A stretch of DNA of 64,000 nucleotides. It comes from Streptomyces sp. H27-H5 (GTDB taxonomy: Bacteria > Actinomycetota > Actinomycetes > Streptomycetales > Streptomycetaceae). Location: the NCBI RefSeq assembly GCF_026627505.1, contig NZ_JAPNLK010000050.1:1-64000 (forward strand), read 5' to 3'. The notes under the pieces are model-generated. The model was given only the letters and a program-made list of their open reading frames with translations, made no database searches and was not told the origin of the DNA. The position numbers and the translations under genes are program-made. Below, in pieces: positions 44,676 through 54,140 of the stretch; position 1 is the first letter of the stretch, and each line of letters opens with the position of its first letter.

Positions 44676-45784
44676 CCGACATGAACAAGACGGGCGCGGC
44701 GGGGGTCTCCTCCGCGCAGGCCGCGGCGGACACCGCCGAGGAGCCGCTGCTGAAGGTGACCGGGCTGGTCAAGCACTTCCCCATCAACAAGGGGCTGTTG
44801 CGCCGCCAGGCCGGCGCCGTCAAGGCCGTGGACGGCATCGACTTCGACGTCCGGCGGGGTGAGACCCTCGGCATCGTCGGCGAGTCCGGCTGCGGCAAGT
44901 CCACCATGGGCCGGCTGATCACCCGACTGCTCGAACCGACCGGCGGGAAGGTCGAGTTCGAGGGCCGGGACATCACGCACCTGAGCGTCGCGGGCATGCG
45001 ACCGCTGCGCCGCGACGTGCAGATGATCTTCCAGGACCCGTACGGCTCGCTGAACCCCCGCCACACGGTGGGCACCATCGTCGGGGCGCCCTTCAAGCTC
45101 CAGAAGGTCACCCCCGAGGGCGGCGTGAAGGCCGAGGTCCAGCGGCTGCTCTCGCTGGTGGGTCTCAACCCCGAGCACTACAACCGCTACCCGCACGAGT
45201 TCTCCGGCGGCCAGCGGCAGCGCATCGGCATCGCGCGGGCCCTGGCCCTCAATCCGAAGCTCGTCGTCGCCGACGAGCCGGTGTCGGCGCTGGACGTCTC
45301 GATCCAGGCCCAGGTGGTGAACCTGCTGGACGACCTCCAGGAGGAACTCGGCCTGACGTACGTGATCATCGCGCACGACCTGTCGGTCATCCGGCACGTC
45401 TCGGACCGCATCGCGGTGATGTACCTCGGCAAGATCGTCGAGCTGGCCGACCGCAAGTCGCTGTACGAGGCGCCGATGCACCCCTACACGACCGCGCTCA
45501 TGTCGGCGGTGCCGGTGCCGGACCCGAGGCGGCGCGGCGCGAAGAGCGGGCGCATCCTGCTCAAGGGCGACGTCCCGTCGCCGATCTCGCCGCCCAGCGG
45601 TTGCCGGTTCCACACCCGGTGCTGGAAGGCGACCGAGCTGTGCACCACGCAGGAGCCGCCGCTGGTGGCCCTGAAGACGGGGCACCAGGTCGCCTGCCAC
45701 CACCCGGAGAACGCGCCGGACCAGGCGCCGGGCGACAAGGCCCTGCCGGGCGCCGCCGAAGTGGTGGACACGCCGACGGTGTAG
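44672..45784 (+). CDS. Peptide ABC transporter ATP-binding protein (DppF/OppF-type)
   Basis: 370 residues from GTG 44672 (alternative ATG 44681). Walker A GESGCGKSTMG, FSGGQRQRIGIARAL signature, Walker B LVVADEPVSALD, H-loop AHDLS, and the C-terminal GCRFHTRCWKATELC oligo_HPN Cys motif. Last gene of the five-gene importer. A symmetric hairpin follows. The C-terminal 25 residues are Pro/Ala-rich and probably unstructured. Confidence 0.93.
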   Translation: MTDMNKTGAAGVSSAQAAADTAEEPLLKVTGLVKHFPINKGLLRRQAGAVKAVDGIDFDVRRGETLGIVGESGCGKSTMGRLITRLLEPTGGKVEFEGRDITHLSVAGMRPLRRDVQMIFQDPYGSLNPRHTVGTIVGAPFKLQKVTPEGGVKAEVQRLLSLVGLNPEHYNRYPHEFSGGQRQRIGIARALALNPKLVVADEPVSALDVSIQAQVVNLLDDLQEELGLTYVIIAHDLSVIRHVSDRIAVMYLGKIVELADRKSLYEAPMHPYTTALMSAVPVPDPRRRGAKSGRILLKGDVPSPISPPSGCRFHTRCWKATELCTTQEPPLVALKTGHQVACHHPENAPDQAPGDKALPGAAEVVDTPTV

Positions 45785-45794
45785 CGGGTCTCGA

Positions 45795-45820
45795 CGTCGG
45801 CGTGGCGGGTCACGCCGACG
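45795..45820 (+). terminator. Hairpin ending the peptide transporter operon
   Basis: Perfect 10-bp arms CGTCGGCGTG (45795-45804) and CACGCCGACG (45811-45820). GCGGGTC appears three times at and around the stem (45784-45838). Confidence 0.7.
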
Positions 45821-46019
45821 ATCCGGCGGGTCACGACGACCGCAGGTGTCCGACCCCGGAGTAGCGGCCGGGGTCGGGTGTGGTGCCGGGGCACCCGGGC
45901 GTACGCGTCCGGGAACCCCGGCACCACTGTGCGTTCCCCGGCAGGTGTCGCGGGCGCCCCGCCCACGCCCCGTCGCGCCGGCGGGCGGGCGGTGCGACGG
46001 CGGACGGCACAATGGGGGC

Positions 46020-46676
46020 GTGCTCCACGATCTCTTCCCGCCCGGCATCCAGCACGCCCTGGACCTCGCGGGCATTTTTGTCTTCGCCACCGCGGGCGCC
46101 CTGCTCGCCGTGCGCAAGAACTTCGACATCTTCGGCATCGCCGTGCTCGCGCTCGTCACCGCCCTCGGCGGCGGTCTCTTCCGCGACCTCGTCATCGGCG
46201 CCGTCCCGCCCGCCGCCTTCGGGGAGCTCAGCTTCTTCGTGACACCGCTGGTCGCCGCCGGGCTGGTCTTCTTCCTGCACCCCGAGGTCCAGCGGATCAA
46301 CCGCGCCATCAACGTCTTCGACGCGGCCGGCCTCGGACTGTTCTGCGTGACGGGCACGACCAAGGCGTACGAGTACGGCCTCGGGCTGACCGCGTCCGCC
46401 TCGCTGGGGCTGGCCACGGCGGTCGGGGGAGGCGTGCTGCGCGACGTGCTGGTCAACGAGGTCCCGTCGCTGCTGCGCGACCGCGAGATGTACGCGGTGC
46501 CCGCGGTCGTCGGCGCCTCGATGGTGGCCCTCTTCATCGCCTTCGACACGCTCAACGCCCTCACCACCGCCGCGGCGATCATCACCACCTTCGTGCTCCG
46601 GCTGCTCGCGATCCGTTACCACTGGCGGGCGCCGCTGGCCTGGAACCGCCGGTCCGCAGTGGCCGAAGAGCCGTAA
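46020..46676 (+). CDS. Trimeric intracellular cation (TRIC) channel family protein
   Basis: 218 residues from GTG 46020, giving LHDLFPPGIQHALDLAGIFVFATAGALLAVRK, the expected N-terminus of bacterial TRIC (UPF0126/YvgW-type). About seven transmembrane helices in two three-helix repeats: TALGGGLFRDLVIG and TAVGGGVLRDVLVNEVP are the paired Gly-rich motifs. Bacterial TRIC channels conduct monovalent cations. The ribosome site is very close to the start, so the start is slightly uncertain. Monocistronic. Confidence 0.92.
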   Translation: MLHDLFPPGIQHALDLAGIFVFATAGALLAVRKNFDIFGIAVLALVTALGGGLFRDLVIGAVPPAAFGELSFFVTPLVAAGLVFFLHPEVQRINRAINVFDAAGLGLFCVTGTTKAYEYGLGLTASASLGLATAVGGGVLRDVLVNEVPSLLRDREMYAVPAVVGASMVALFIAFDTLNALTTAAAIITTFVLRLLAIRYHWRAPLAWNRRSAVAEEP

Positions 46677-46683
46677 CGCGCAT

Positions 46684-46712
46684 GTAGCAATAGAAAGCTA
46701 CCGCTTAGTAGC
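46684..46712. promoter_or_regulatory. Repeated GTAGC/GCTAC words upstream of the thioesterase gene
   Basis: GTAGC at 46684-46688, its complement GCTAC at 46697-46701 and a third copy GTAGC at 46708-46712 in a short A+T-rich stretch, 23-51 bp before the start. A possible operator overlapping a promoter. Confidence 0.35.
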
Positions 46713-46734
46713 ATGCCGGTGTACCGTCGTTTTC

Positions 46735-47595
46735 ATGTCACATGCAGCGGCCCAGGCATCCATCGGCGACAGCGAGTTCGACCGCGACACCACCCTCTCC
46801 GCCCGCGCGGACGAGCCCGGGGTGTACGACGCTGAACTCAGCGCCGGCTGGACGATCATCACCGCCGTCAACGGCGGATATCTGTTGGCACTGGTCGGTC
46901 GGGCCCTGTCGGCGGCCCTGCCGCACCCCGACCCCTTCACCGTCTCCGCCCACTACCTGACCTCCTCCGTGCCCGGCCCCGCCGTGATCCGCACGCAGGT
47001 CGTCCGGATCGGGCGCACCCTCTCGACCGGCCAGGCGTCCCTCTTCCAGTACGACGAGAGCGGCGCGGAGATCGAGCGGATCCGTGTCCTCGCCTCGTAC
47101 GGGGAACTGTCCGCCCTGCCCGACTCCGTGCACACCACCGCGCTGCCGCCGGTCATGCCCGCCTACGAGGACTGCCTCGGTGCGGAGGCCGGCCCCGCGC
47201 CGATCCCCGGCAGCTCCGCCATCGTGGACCGGCTGCGGCTGCGCCTGGACCCGGCGACGGCGGGCTGGGCCGTCGGGGCGCCGTCGGGCAAGGGCGAGAT
47301 GCGGGCCTGGTTCGAGCTGGCCGACGGCCGTGACGCCGACCCGCTGTCGCTGCTGCTGGCGGTGGACGCGCTGCCGCCCACCGCCTTCGACCTCGGCCTG
47401 ATCGGCTGGGCCCCGACGGTCGAGCTCACCACCCACATCCGCCACCGCCCCGCGCCGGGCCCGCTGCGGGTGGCCATCACCACCCGCAACCTCGCCGGGG
47501 GCTTCCTGGAGGAGGACGCCGAGGTCTGGGACTCGACGGACCGACTCGTGGCCCAGTCCCGCCAACTGGCCCGCGCCCCCCGCCAGACGCCCTGA
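46735..47595 (+). CDS. TesB-like acyl-CoA thioesterase
   Basis: 286 residues. Two hotdog domains: the first with WTIITAVNGGYLLALVGRAL (about 37-56) and PDPFTVSAHYLTS..GPAVIRTQVVRIGRTLSTGQASL; the second with GWAPTVELTTHIRHRPAPGPLRVAITTRNLAGGFLEEDAEVWDS ... LVAQSRQLA, the TesB/FcoT C-terminal signature. It would hydrolyse medium or long acyl-CoA esters. Monocistronic. Confidence 0.9.
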   Translation: MSHAAAQASIGDSEFDRDTTLSARADEPGVYDAELSAGWTIITAVNGGYLLALVGRALSAALPHPDPFTVSAHYLTSSVPGPAVIRTQVVRIGRTLSTGQASLFQYDESGAEIERIRVLASYGELSALPDSVHTTALPPVMPAYEDCLGAEAGPAPIPGSSAIVDRLRLRLDPATAGWAVGAPSGKGEMRAWFELADGRDADPLSLLLAVDALPPTAFDLGLIGWAPTVELTTHIRHRPAPGPLRVAITTRNLAGGFLEEDAEVWDSTDRLVAQSRQLARAPRQTP

Positions 47596-47751
47596 CCCGC
47601 GCAGGCGCCCCCGCCCGGCCCGGCCGCCGGGCGGCGGGTGCCCCGCCGCCGCCCCGGCACCCCGCCCGGCCACCGGGCTCCGCCGGGGATTGCGCCGGCG
47701 GGGGACCGGATGGGGTCCGGTGCGTCGGGGGGCTCGTAGAATCGGGGGATC

Positions 47752-48915
47752 ATGGCCTACCTCGACCACGCCGCAACCACCCCGATGCTGCCGGAGGCCG
47801 CTGCGGCGATGACCGCGCAGTTCGCCGCCACGGGTAACGCGTCCTCCCTCCACGCCGCCGGCCGCCGCGCCCGCCGCACCGTCGAGGAGGCCCGCGAGGC
47901 CCTCGCCGAAGCCCTCGGCGCCCGCCCGAGCGAGGTGGTCTTCACCGCCGGCGGCACGGAGGCCGACAACCTCGCCGTCAAGGGTCTCTACTGGGCACGC
48001 CGCGACCAGGACCCGACCCGCACCCGCGTGCTCACCAGCCCCGTCGAGCACCACGCCGTCCTCGACGCCGTCCACTGGCTCGCCGAGCACGAGGGGGCCC
48101 GGGTCGAGTACCTCCCGGTGGACCACCACGGGCGCGTGCACCCCGACGCCTTCCGGGAGGCGATCGAGCGGAACCCCTCCGACGTCGCCCTGGCCACCGT
48201 GATGTGGGCCAACAATGAGATCGGCACGGTCTTCCCCGTACGGGAACTCGCCGCCATCGCCGGGGAGTTCGGGATCCCGCTGCACTCCGACGCCGTCCAG
48301 GCCGTCGGCCAGCTCGACGTCCGCTTCGGCGACAGCGGCCTCGCCGCCATGACCGTCAGCGGCCACAAGGTGGGCGGCCCGTACGGCATCGGCGCCCTGC
48401 TGCTCGGCCGGGACCAGACCCCCGTCCCCGTCCTGCACGGAGGCGGCCAGGAGCGGCACGTCCGGTCCGGGACCCTCGACGTGCCGGCCATCGCGGCCTT
48501 CGCGGTGGCGGCCGTCCTCGCCGCCGAACGGCGCGAGCGGTTCGCCGTCGAGATCGGCGCCCTGCGCGACGAGCTGGTCGCCGCCGTCCTGCGGGAGGTG
48601 CCCGACGCCGTGCTCGGCGGGGACCCCGTGGACCGGCTGCCCGCCAACGCCCACTTCAGCTTCCCCGGCTGCGAGGGCGACTCCCTGCTGCTCCTCCTCG
48701 ACGCCCAGGGCATCGAGTGCTCCACCGGCTCCGCCTGCACCGCGGGCGTGGCCCAACCCAGCCACGTACTGCTCGCCACCGGCACCGATCCGCTGCTGGC
48801 CCGCGGCACCCTGCGGTTCTCCCTCGGCCACACCTCCACCAAGGAGGACGTCGCCGCGGTGGCCGCCGCCATCGGCCCGGCCGTCGCCCGCGCCCGCACG
48901 GCCGGACTCAGCTGA
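47752..48915 (+). CDS. Cysteine desulfurase (IscS/NifS family)
   Basis: 387 residues. The PLP Lys is in SGHKVGGPYGIGAL (near residue 204); N-terminal YLDHAATTP and EHHAVLDAV (His stacking on PLP) and the catalytic persulfide Cys in ECSTGSACTAG (near residue 321), a long flexible loop typical of group I IscS. It frees sulfur from cysteine for MnmA and Fe-S clusters. The MnmA gene is downstream on the same strand, with a convergent amidase gene in between; the pair forms the sulfur relay for tRNA 2-thiouridine, as I recall in other streptomycetes. Confidence 0.95.
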   Translation: MAYLDHAATTPMLPEAAAAMTAQFAATGNASSLHAAGRRARRTVEEAREALAEALGARPSEVVFTAGGTEADNLAVKGLYWARRDQDPTRTRVLTSPVEHHAVLDAVHWLAEHEGARVEYLPVDHHGRVHPDAFREAIERNPSDVALATVMWANNEIGTVFPVRELAAIAGEFGIPLHSDAVQAVGQLDVRFGDSGLAAMTVSGHKVGGPYGIGALLLGRDQTPVPVLHGGGQERHVRSGTLDVPAIAAFAVAAVLAAERRERFAVEIGALRDELVAAVLREVPDAVLGGDPVDRLPANAHFSFPGCEGDSLLLLLDAQGIECSTGSACTAGVAQPSHVLLATGTDPLLARGTLRFSLGHTSTKEDVAAVAAAIGPAVARARTAGLS

Positions 48916-48982
48916 GCCGCGTCCCGCCCGTACCCCGGGCGGGCGTCGGACGGGTCGGGGGCCGGTCGGCGGGCGCCCCGGC

Positions 48983-49684
48983 TCAGCCGGTCGCGGGCTT
49001 GCGGGCCAGGGCTTCCCCGACCATGCGGACGTAGCGGTCCCAGTCCCAGTGGCGGCCCGGGTCCGTGTGATCGGCGCCCGGCACCTCGGAGTGGCCCACG
49101 ACGTGCTCCCGGTCGGCCGGTATGTCGTACCGTCGGCAGACATCGGCGGCCAGCTCGGCCGAGGCCGCGTACATCGCGTCCGTGAAGTCCTGCGGCCGGT
49201 CCACGAAGCCCACGTGCTCGATGCCGACACTGCGTTCGTTCATGGACCGGTTCCCGGCGTGGAAGGCCACGTCCAGCTCGCGCACCATCTGCTCGACATG
49301 GCCGTCCTGGCGGACTATGTAGTGCGCCGACGCCTTGTGCCACGGGTTCTTGAAGGCGTCCACCGAGGACTCGAACCCGCCCTGTGTGACATGCACGACA
49401 ATCCGGTCCACGCGGTAGTCGTCGGGCCGGTCCGCCGGCCGCCAGTTCGCCGGCGAGGCCGCCGTCCAGTTCGCGGCCGCGTAGTCCAGCTCGCCTTCCT
49501 TGCGCGGCTTGGACACCCCGGGCAGCAGCCACCAGGCGCGTCTGAGCTCGTCCTGCCCGACGACGGCCGCGGCCGCGATCACCCCGAGCCCCCCGAACAG
49601 CACGGCCCTGCGGGTCCGGCCCGACCCCTTGCCGGTCGCCTTGCCCGGAGCCGCGTCCCGCGTCTTCCCACCCTCACGCACCAT
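48983..49684 (-). CDS. N-acetylmuramoyl-L-alanine amidase (Amidase_2), Tat-like N-terminus
   Basis: 233 residues from ATG 49684 (GGGGG site 8 bases upstream). N-terminal TRRAVLFGGLGVIAAAA resembles a twin-arginine signal, so export of a folded, zinc-loaded enzyme is suggested. The catalytic domain has IVVHVTQGG, ASAHYIVRQDGHVEQMV and VVGHSEVPGADHTDPG: His residues for zinc and the His/Lys-like acid region. It cleaves the bond between MurNAc and the stem peptide of peptidoglycan. Convergent with the cysteine desulfurase gene. Confidence 0.9.
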   Translation of the reverse strand: MVREGGKTRDAAPGKATGKGSGRTRRAVLFGGLGVIAAAAVVGQDELRRAWWLLPGVSKPRKEGELDYAAANWTAASPANWRPADRPDDYRVDRIVVHVTQGGFESSVDAFKNPWHKASAHYIVRQDGHVEQMVRELDVAFHAGNRSMNERSVGIEHVGFVDRPQDFTDAMYAASAELAADVCRRYDIPADREHVVGHSEVPGADHTDPGRHWDWDRYVRMVGEALARKPATG

Positions 49685-49751
49685 GCGATCCACCCCCCGA
49701 CCCGACAACGCGCCGTGACCGCGCGCGGTTCCCCGTACCCTGGACGGTGCC

Positions 49752-50882
49752 ATGACTGAGAACCTGCCGCGCACCGCCCGCCCCCTCCGCGTCCTCGCCG
49801 CCATGTCCGGCGGGGTGGACTCCGCCGTCGCCGCCGCCCGCGCCGTGGAAGCCGGGCACGACGTCACGGGCGTCCACCTGGCGCTCTCCGCGAACCCCCA
49901 GTCCTTCAGGACCGGCGCCCGCGGCTGTTGCACCATCGAGGACTCCCGCGACGCCCGCCGCGCCGCCGACGTCATCGGCATCCCCTTCTACGTCTGGGAC
50001 CTCGCCGAGCGCTTCCGCGAGGACGTCGTCGAGGACTTCGTCGCCGAGTACGAGGCCGGGCGCACCCCGAACCCCTGCCTGCGCTGCAACGAGAAGATCA
50101 AGTTCGCGGCACTGCTCGACAAGGCCCTGGCCCTCGGGTTCGACGCCGTCTGCACCGGCCACTACGCCACCGTCGTCCTCAACGACGACGGCACGCGCGA
50201 ACTCCACCGCGCCAGCGACATGGCCAAGGACCAGTCGTACGTCCTCGGCGTCCTCGACGAGAAGCAGCTGGCCCACGCGCTCTTCCCGCTCGGCGACACC
50301 CTCACCACCAAGGAAGAGATCCGCGCCGAGGCCGAACGACGCGGCCTCGCCGTCGCGAAGAAGCCCGACAGCCACGACATCTGCTTCATCGCCGACGGCG
50401 ACACCCAGGGCTTCCTCGCGAACCGCCTGGGCAAGGCCGAGGGCGACATCGTCGACGAGAGCGGCGAGAAGGTCGGCACCCACGAGGGCGCCTTCGGCTT
50501 CACCATCGGCCAGCGCAAGGGCCTGCGGATCGGCCACCCCGCCGCCGACGGCAAGCCGCGCTACGTCCTCGACATCTCCCCGGTGAACAACACCGTCACC
50601 GTCGGCCCCGTCGAGGCCCTCGACGTCGCCGCCCTCACCGCGATCCGCCCCCGCTGGTGCGGAGCCGTGGCCGCGGCCCCCGGCACGTACACCGCGCAGC
50701 TGCGCGCCCACGGCGGCGAGACCGAGGTCTTCGCCGAACTCGTGGACGGCGAGCTGCGCGTCTCCTTCACCGAGCCGGTCCGCGGCGTGGCCCCCGGCCA
50801 GGCGATCGTGCTGTACGACGGCACGCGCGTGGTCGGTTCCGCCACCATCGCCACGACCGAGCGGGCGTCCGCCGCGGTGTGA
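49752..50882 (+). CDS. mnmA: tRNA 2-thiouridylase MnmA
   Basis: 376 residues. SGGVDSAVAA is the PP-loop; catalytic Cys is in NPCLRCNEKIKF and the disulfide partner in SHDICFIADGD. It activates U34 of tRNAs for Lys, Glu and Gln by adenylation and inserts sulfur delivered from the neighbouring cysteine desulfurase. Ends 16 bp before the convergent oxidoreductase. Start chosen at ATG 49752. Confidence 0.96.
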   Translation: MTENLPRTARPLRVLAAMSGGVDSAVAAARAVEAGHDVTGVHLALSANPQSFRTGARGCCTIEDSRDARRAADVIGIPFYVWDLAERFREDVVEDFVAEYEAGRTPNPCLRCNEKIKFAALLDKALALGFDAVCTGHYATVVLNDDGTRELHRASDMAKDQSYVLGVLDEKQLAHALFPLGDTLTTKEEIRAEAERRGLAVAKKPDSHDICFIADGDTQGFLANRLGKAEGDIVDESGEKVGTHEGAFGFTIGQRKGLRIGHPAADGKPRYVLDISPVNNTVTVGPVEALDVAALTAIRPRWCGAVAAAPGTYTAQLRAHGGETEVFAELVDGELRVSFTEPVRGVAPGQAIVLYDGTRVVGSATIATTERASAAV

Positions 50883-50898
50883 GCCCGGCGGCCGGGGC

Positions 50899-51822
50899 TC
50901 AGGCCACCGTCAGGACGATCTTGCCGGTGGTACGGCCCCGCTCGCCGATCTCGTGGGCCTTCGCGGCCTGCTCCAGCGGCAGCACCGTGTCGACCAGCGG
51001 CTTCAGCAGGCCCTGCTCGACCAGGGCGGCGATGCCCTCCAGGCCCTTGAGGTCCGGCTCCACCAGCAGCCAGGTGGCGTGCACGCCCTCGGCGTCGGCC
51101 GGGAGGCCGTCGGGGCCCGGCAGGGTCACCAGGTGCCCGCCCGGCTTGAGCACCTTCAGCGAGCGCCGCCCGTGGTCCCCGCCCACCGCGTCGATCACCA
51201 CGTCGATGTCGGAGACGACGTCCTCGAAGTCCGCGGTGCGGTAGTCGATCACCTCGTCGGCGCCCAGGTCGCGCAGCAGTGCGTGCTTGGCGGCGCTCGC
51301 GGTGCCGATCACGTACGCGCCGCGGGCCTTGGCGATCTGCACGGCCAGGTGGCCGACGCCGCCGGCCGCCGCGTGCACCAGGACCCGCTGTCCGGCCGAG
51401 ACCCCGGCCGTGTCGACCAGCGCCTGCCAGGCGGTCAGGGCCGCCAGCGGCAGCGCCGCCGCCTCCACGTGGTCCAGCGAGGCGGGCTTGCGGGCGAAGT
51501 GCCGGGCGGGAGCGGTCACGTACTCGGCGTACGCGCCGGCCTGCTGCGGGAAGCGGGGCATCCCGTACACCTCGTCACCCACCCGGTACAGGGTCACGCC
51601 CGGTCCGACGGCCTCGACGGTGCCCGACACGTCCCAGCCGACGGCCGGCACCGGCCCCCAGGGGATCAGGCCGCCGCTCTCGCGGGTCTTCCAGTCCACC
51701 GGGTTCACGCCGGCGGCGCGGACCCGTACGAGCACCTCACCCATGCCGGGCTCCGGGCGCTCGATCTCCCTCTCGACGAGAACCTCGGGTCCGCCCCACT
51801 GGCTGACGACGACGGCGCGCAT
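50899..51822 (-). CDS. NADP-dependent quinone oxidoreductase-like protein (MDR superfamily)
   Basis: 307 residues from ATG 51822 (AAAGGAG site 7 bases upstream). N-terminal GroES fold with AAGVNPVDWKTRESGG; the nucleotide domain has RVLVHAAAGGVGHLAVQIAKA (AxxGxxG pattern). No zinc-binding Cys cluster, so it belongs to the zinc-free quinone oxidoreductase branch. Reduces quinones or enals with NADPH. Divergent from the GlxA-type regulator, 124 bp apart; it could be the regulator's target. Confidence 0.92.
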   Translation of the reverse strand: MRAVVVSQWGGPEVLVEREIERPEPGMGEVLVRVRAAGVNPVDWKTRESGGLIPWGPVPAVGWDVSGTVEAVGPGVTLYRVGDEVYGMPRFPQQAGAYAEYVTAPARHFARKPASLDHVEAAALPLAALTAWQALVDTAGVSAGQRVLVHAAAGGVGHLAVQIAKARGAYVIGTASAAKHALLRDLGADEVIDYRTADFEDVVSDIDVVIDAVGGDHGRRSLKVLKPGGHLVTLPGPDGLPADAEGVHATWLLVEPDLKGLEGIAALVEQGLLKPLVDTVLPLEQAAKAHEIGERGRTTGKIVLTVA

Positions 51823-51946
51823 GGATGTCTCCTTTGGTGGTGCCTCTACTGGTATCGGCCGGTTTCCCCGGCCGACGCATCCAGCTTGGCGGCCGTCGCG
51901 CCCGCATGGTGCTGGCCGTACGGCCACCATGTGACAGGATCTGGCC

Positions 51947-52918
51947 ATGCACCGTATCGCCGTACTCGCCCTCGAAGGCGTCCCCCCGTTCGAGCTCGGG
52001 ATCCCCTCCCGCGTCTTCGGCAACGCCCACGACGACGCCGGCGCCCCGCTCTACGAGGTGACCGTCTGCACCGCCGACGGCCTGCCCGTGACCAGCGACG
52101 CGGGCTTCACGGTCGGCGTCGCAGCGGGCCCCGAGGCGCTCGCCGCCGCCGACACCGTGGTCATCCCGCCCACCCACGCCATGGACGACCTCGCACACGG
52201 CGCGCCCCTGTCGCCCGCGCTCGCCGCCGCCATCGCCGGGATCCGGCCCGGCACCCGTCTGGTGTCCATCTGCACCGGCTCCTACGTCCTCGCCGCGGCC
52301 GGGCTGCTCGACGGCCGACCCGCCACCACGCACTGGTTGCACGCCCCCGAGTTCCAGCGGGCCTTCCCTCGGGTCCGGCTCGACGAGGAGGTGCTCTTCG
52401 TCGACGACGGGGACGTCCTCACCTCCGCCGGCGTGGCCGCAGGCGTCGACCTCTGCCTCTACCTGATCCGGCAGGACCACGGCACCGCCGTCGCCAACCG
52501 CGCCGCACGCCTGTGCGTCGTCCCGCCCTGGCGTGACGGGGGACAGGCCCAGTACATCGACCGGCCCGTCCCCGAGCCGACCGTCGCCACCACCACCGCC
52601 ACCCGCGCCTGGGCCCTGGAGCGGCTGTCCGAACCGATCGCCCTCGCCGAACTCGCCGACCACGCCCGGATGAGCCTGCGCACCTTCACCCGACGGTTCC
52701 GCGACGAGGTGGGCATGACGCCGGTGCAGTGGCTCACCGTCCAGCGCCTCGAACTCGCCCGCCACCTGCTGGAATCCAGCGACCTGTCGGTGGACCTGGT
52801 CGCGCACCGGGCCGGCTTCGGATCCGGCAACTCGCTGCGCCAGCACATGAGGACCTCGCTCGGCATCTCGCCGATCGCCTACCGACGCACCTTCCGCCCC
52901 GCCCTCGCGGAGGCATGA
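51947..52918 (+). CDS. GlxA-type transcriptional regulator (DJ-1/PfpI + AraC)
   Basis: 323 residues. The N-terminal DJ-1/PfpI-type domain (about 1-170) has the nucleophile elbow SICTGSYVLAAAGLLDGR, with Cys107 in it. The C-terminal AraC/XylS HTH pair (about 220-315) has LADHARMSLRTFTRRFRDEVGMTPVQWLTVQRLELARHLLESSDLSVDLVAHRAGFGSGNSLRQHM. GlxA family members often sense small molecules or stress and act on neighbours; the divergent oxidoreductase is a natural candidate. Confidence 0.93.
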   Translation: MHRIAVLALEGVPPFELGIPSRVFGNAHDDAGAPLYEVTVCTADGLPVTSDAGFTVGVAAGPEALAAADTVVIPPTHAMDDLAHGAPLSPALAAAIAGIRPGTRLVSICTGSYVLAAAGLLDGRPATTHWLHAPEFQRAFPRVRLDEEVLFVDDGDVLTSAGVAAGVDLCLYLIRQDHGTAVANRAARLCVVPPWRDGGQAQYIDRPVPEPTVATTTATRAWALERLSEPIALAELADHARMSLRTFTRRFRDEVGMTPVQWLTVQRLELARHLLESSDLSVDLVAHRAGFGSGNSLRQHMRTSLGISPIAYRRTFRPALAEA

Positions 52919-53058
52919 CCCCCGGGGTAATCGCGCTCCCGACCGGCGTTTGCCATGATCGAACCCACGGAACGGTCCGACCCGCGGACCGGTCCGGCGT
53001 CCATGCGTAGGACCGACACCGTGCACCGGTCCGACACGGCACAGCCGAGGAGAACACG

Positions 53059-53403
53059 ATGACCGCGTACGCCCTGGCCCACCTGCGCCCCGTCCCGATG
53101 AACGACGAGATCCTGCGTTACATCGAGGAGATCCAGGCCACGATGGACCCCTTCGGCGGCCGCTTCCTCGTCCACGGCCGAGAGGTCGAGGTCAAGGAGG
53201 GCCCCTTCCCCGGGACGGTGGTCCTGATCTCCTTCCCCGACATGGACCGCGCCCACGCCTGGTACGACTCACCCGCCTACCAGGCGATCCTCTCGCTGCG
53301 GACCGACAACATCCCCGGCGAGATCATCCTGGTGGACGGAGTCGCCCCCGACTACGACGCGCGCCTGACGGCCGCCCAGTGGCGCGAGGCCCTCGGCCTC
53401 TGA
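53059..53403 (+). CDS. DUF1330 family protein
   Basis: 114 residues. Dimeric ferredoxin-like fold with Y-x-LA-L-x-P...IL-x-YIEEIQATMDPFGGRFLVHG and PGTVVLISFPDMDRAHAWYDSPAYQAIL, the DUF1330 landmarks. The family is related to antibiotic-biosynthesis monooxygenase-like folds but its function is unknown. GAGGAG site 7 bases before the ATG. Upstream is the regulator gene, downstream the short-chain dehydrogenase. Confidence 0.87.
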   Translation: MTAYALAHLRPVPMNDEILRYIEEIQATMDPFGGRFLVHGREVEVKEGPFPGTVVLISFPDMDRAHAWYDSPAYQAILSLRTDNIPGEIILVDGVAPDYDARLTAAQWREALGL

Positions 53404-53450
53404 GGCCGAGGGGCGCGATCCGGGCGCGATCAGGATGCGAGCATGGCCAC

Positions 53451-54140
53451 ATGGCTACTCACCTGATCACCGGTGCCGGATCCGGCATCGGCGCCGCCGT
53501 CGCGAACCGCCTGCACGCGCGCGGCGACGACCTCGTCCTCCTGGCCCGCGACGCCGCGCGCGGCAAGCAGCTCGTCGAACGCTTCCCCGGGGCGGGCGTG
53601 CTCGTGGGCGACCTCGCGGACCCCGACCGGCTCTCCTGGGCCTTCTCCAAGCAGGCCATCCCCGAGCGGATCGACTCCCTGCTGCACATCGCGGGGATCG
53701 TCGACCTCGGCCCGGTGGGCGAACTGCGCCCCAAGACCTGGCACCAGCAGCTCAACGTCAACCTGATCGCCCCCGCCGAGGTCACCCGGCTGCTGCTCCC
53801 CACCCTGCGCGCCTCGCACGCGACGATCGTTTTCGTGAACTCCGGCGCCGGACTGCACGCGCACGCCGACTGGAGCGCGTACGCCGCCTCCAAGCACGGC
53901 CTGAAGGCCCTCGCCGACTCCCTGCGCGAGGAGGAGAAGCCCAACGGCATCCGCGTCACCTCGGTCTACCCGGGCCGCACCGCGAGCCCCATGCAGGTCA
54001 AGGTGCACTCCCAGGAGGGCAAGGAGTACGACGCCGCCGCCTGGATCGACCCCGAGTCCGTCGCGACGACCGTCGTCATGGCCGTCGACCTGCCCCGCGA
54101 CGCCGAGGTCAACGACCTCAGCGTCAGGCCCGGCCGATGA
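53451..54140 (+). CDS. Short-chain dehydrogenase/reductase
   Basis: 229 residues from ATG 53451. GAGSGIGAAV is the cofactor-binding TGxxxGxG motif, NSGAG is the conserved catalytic-side element and the active-site Tyr-Lys is YAASKHGLKAL (Tyr near 144, Lys near 148). It probably uses NADP(H); substrate unknown. Its stop overlaps the start of the MetE-like gene by 4 bases (ATGA), implying coupled expression. Confidence 0.9.
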   Translation: MATHLITGAGSGIGAAVANRLHARGDDLVLLARDAARGKQLVERFPGAGVLVGDLADPDRLSWAFSKQAIPERIDSLLHIAGIVDLGPVGELRPKTWHQQLNVNLIAPAEVTRLLLPTLRASHATIVFVNSGAGLHAHADWSAYAASKHGLKALADSLREEEKPNGIRVTSVYPGRTASPMQVKVHSQEGKEYDAAAWIDPESVATTVVMAVDLPRDAEVNDLSVRPGR

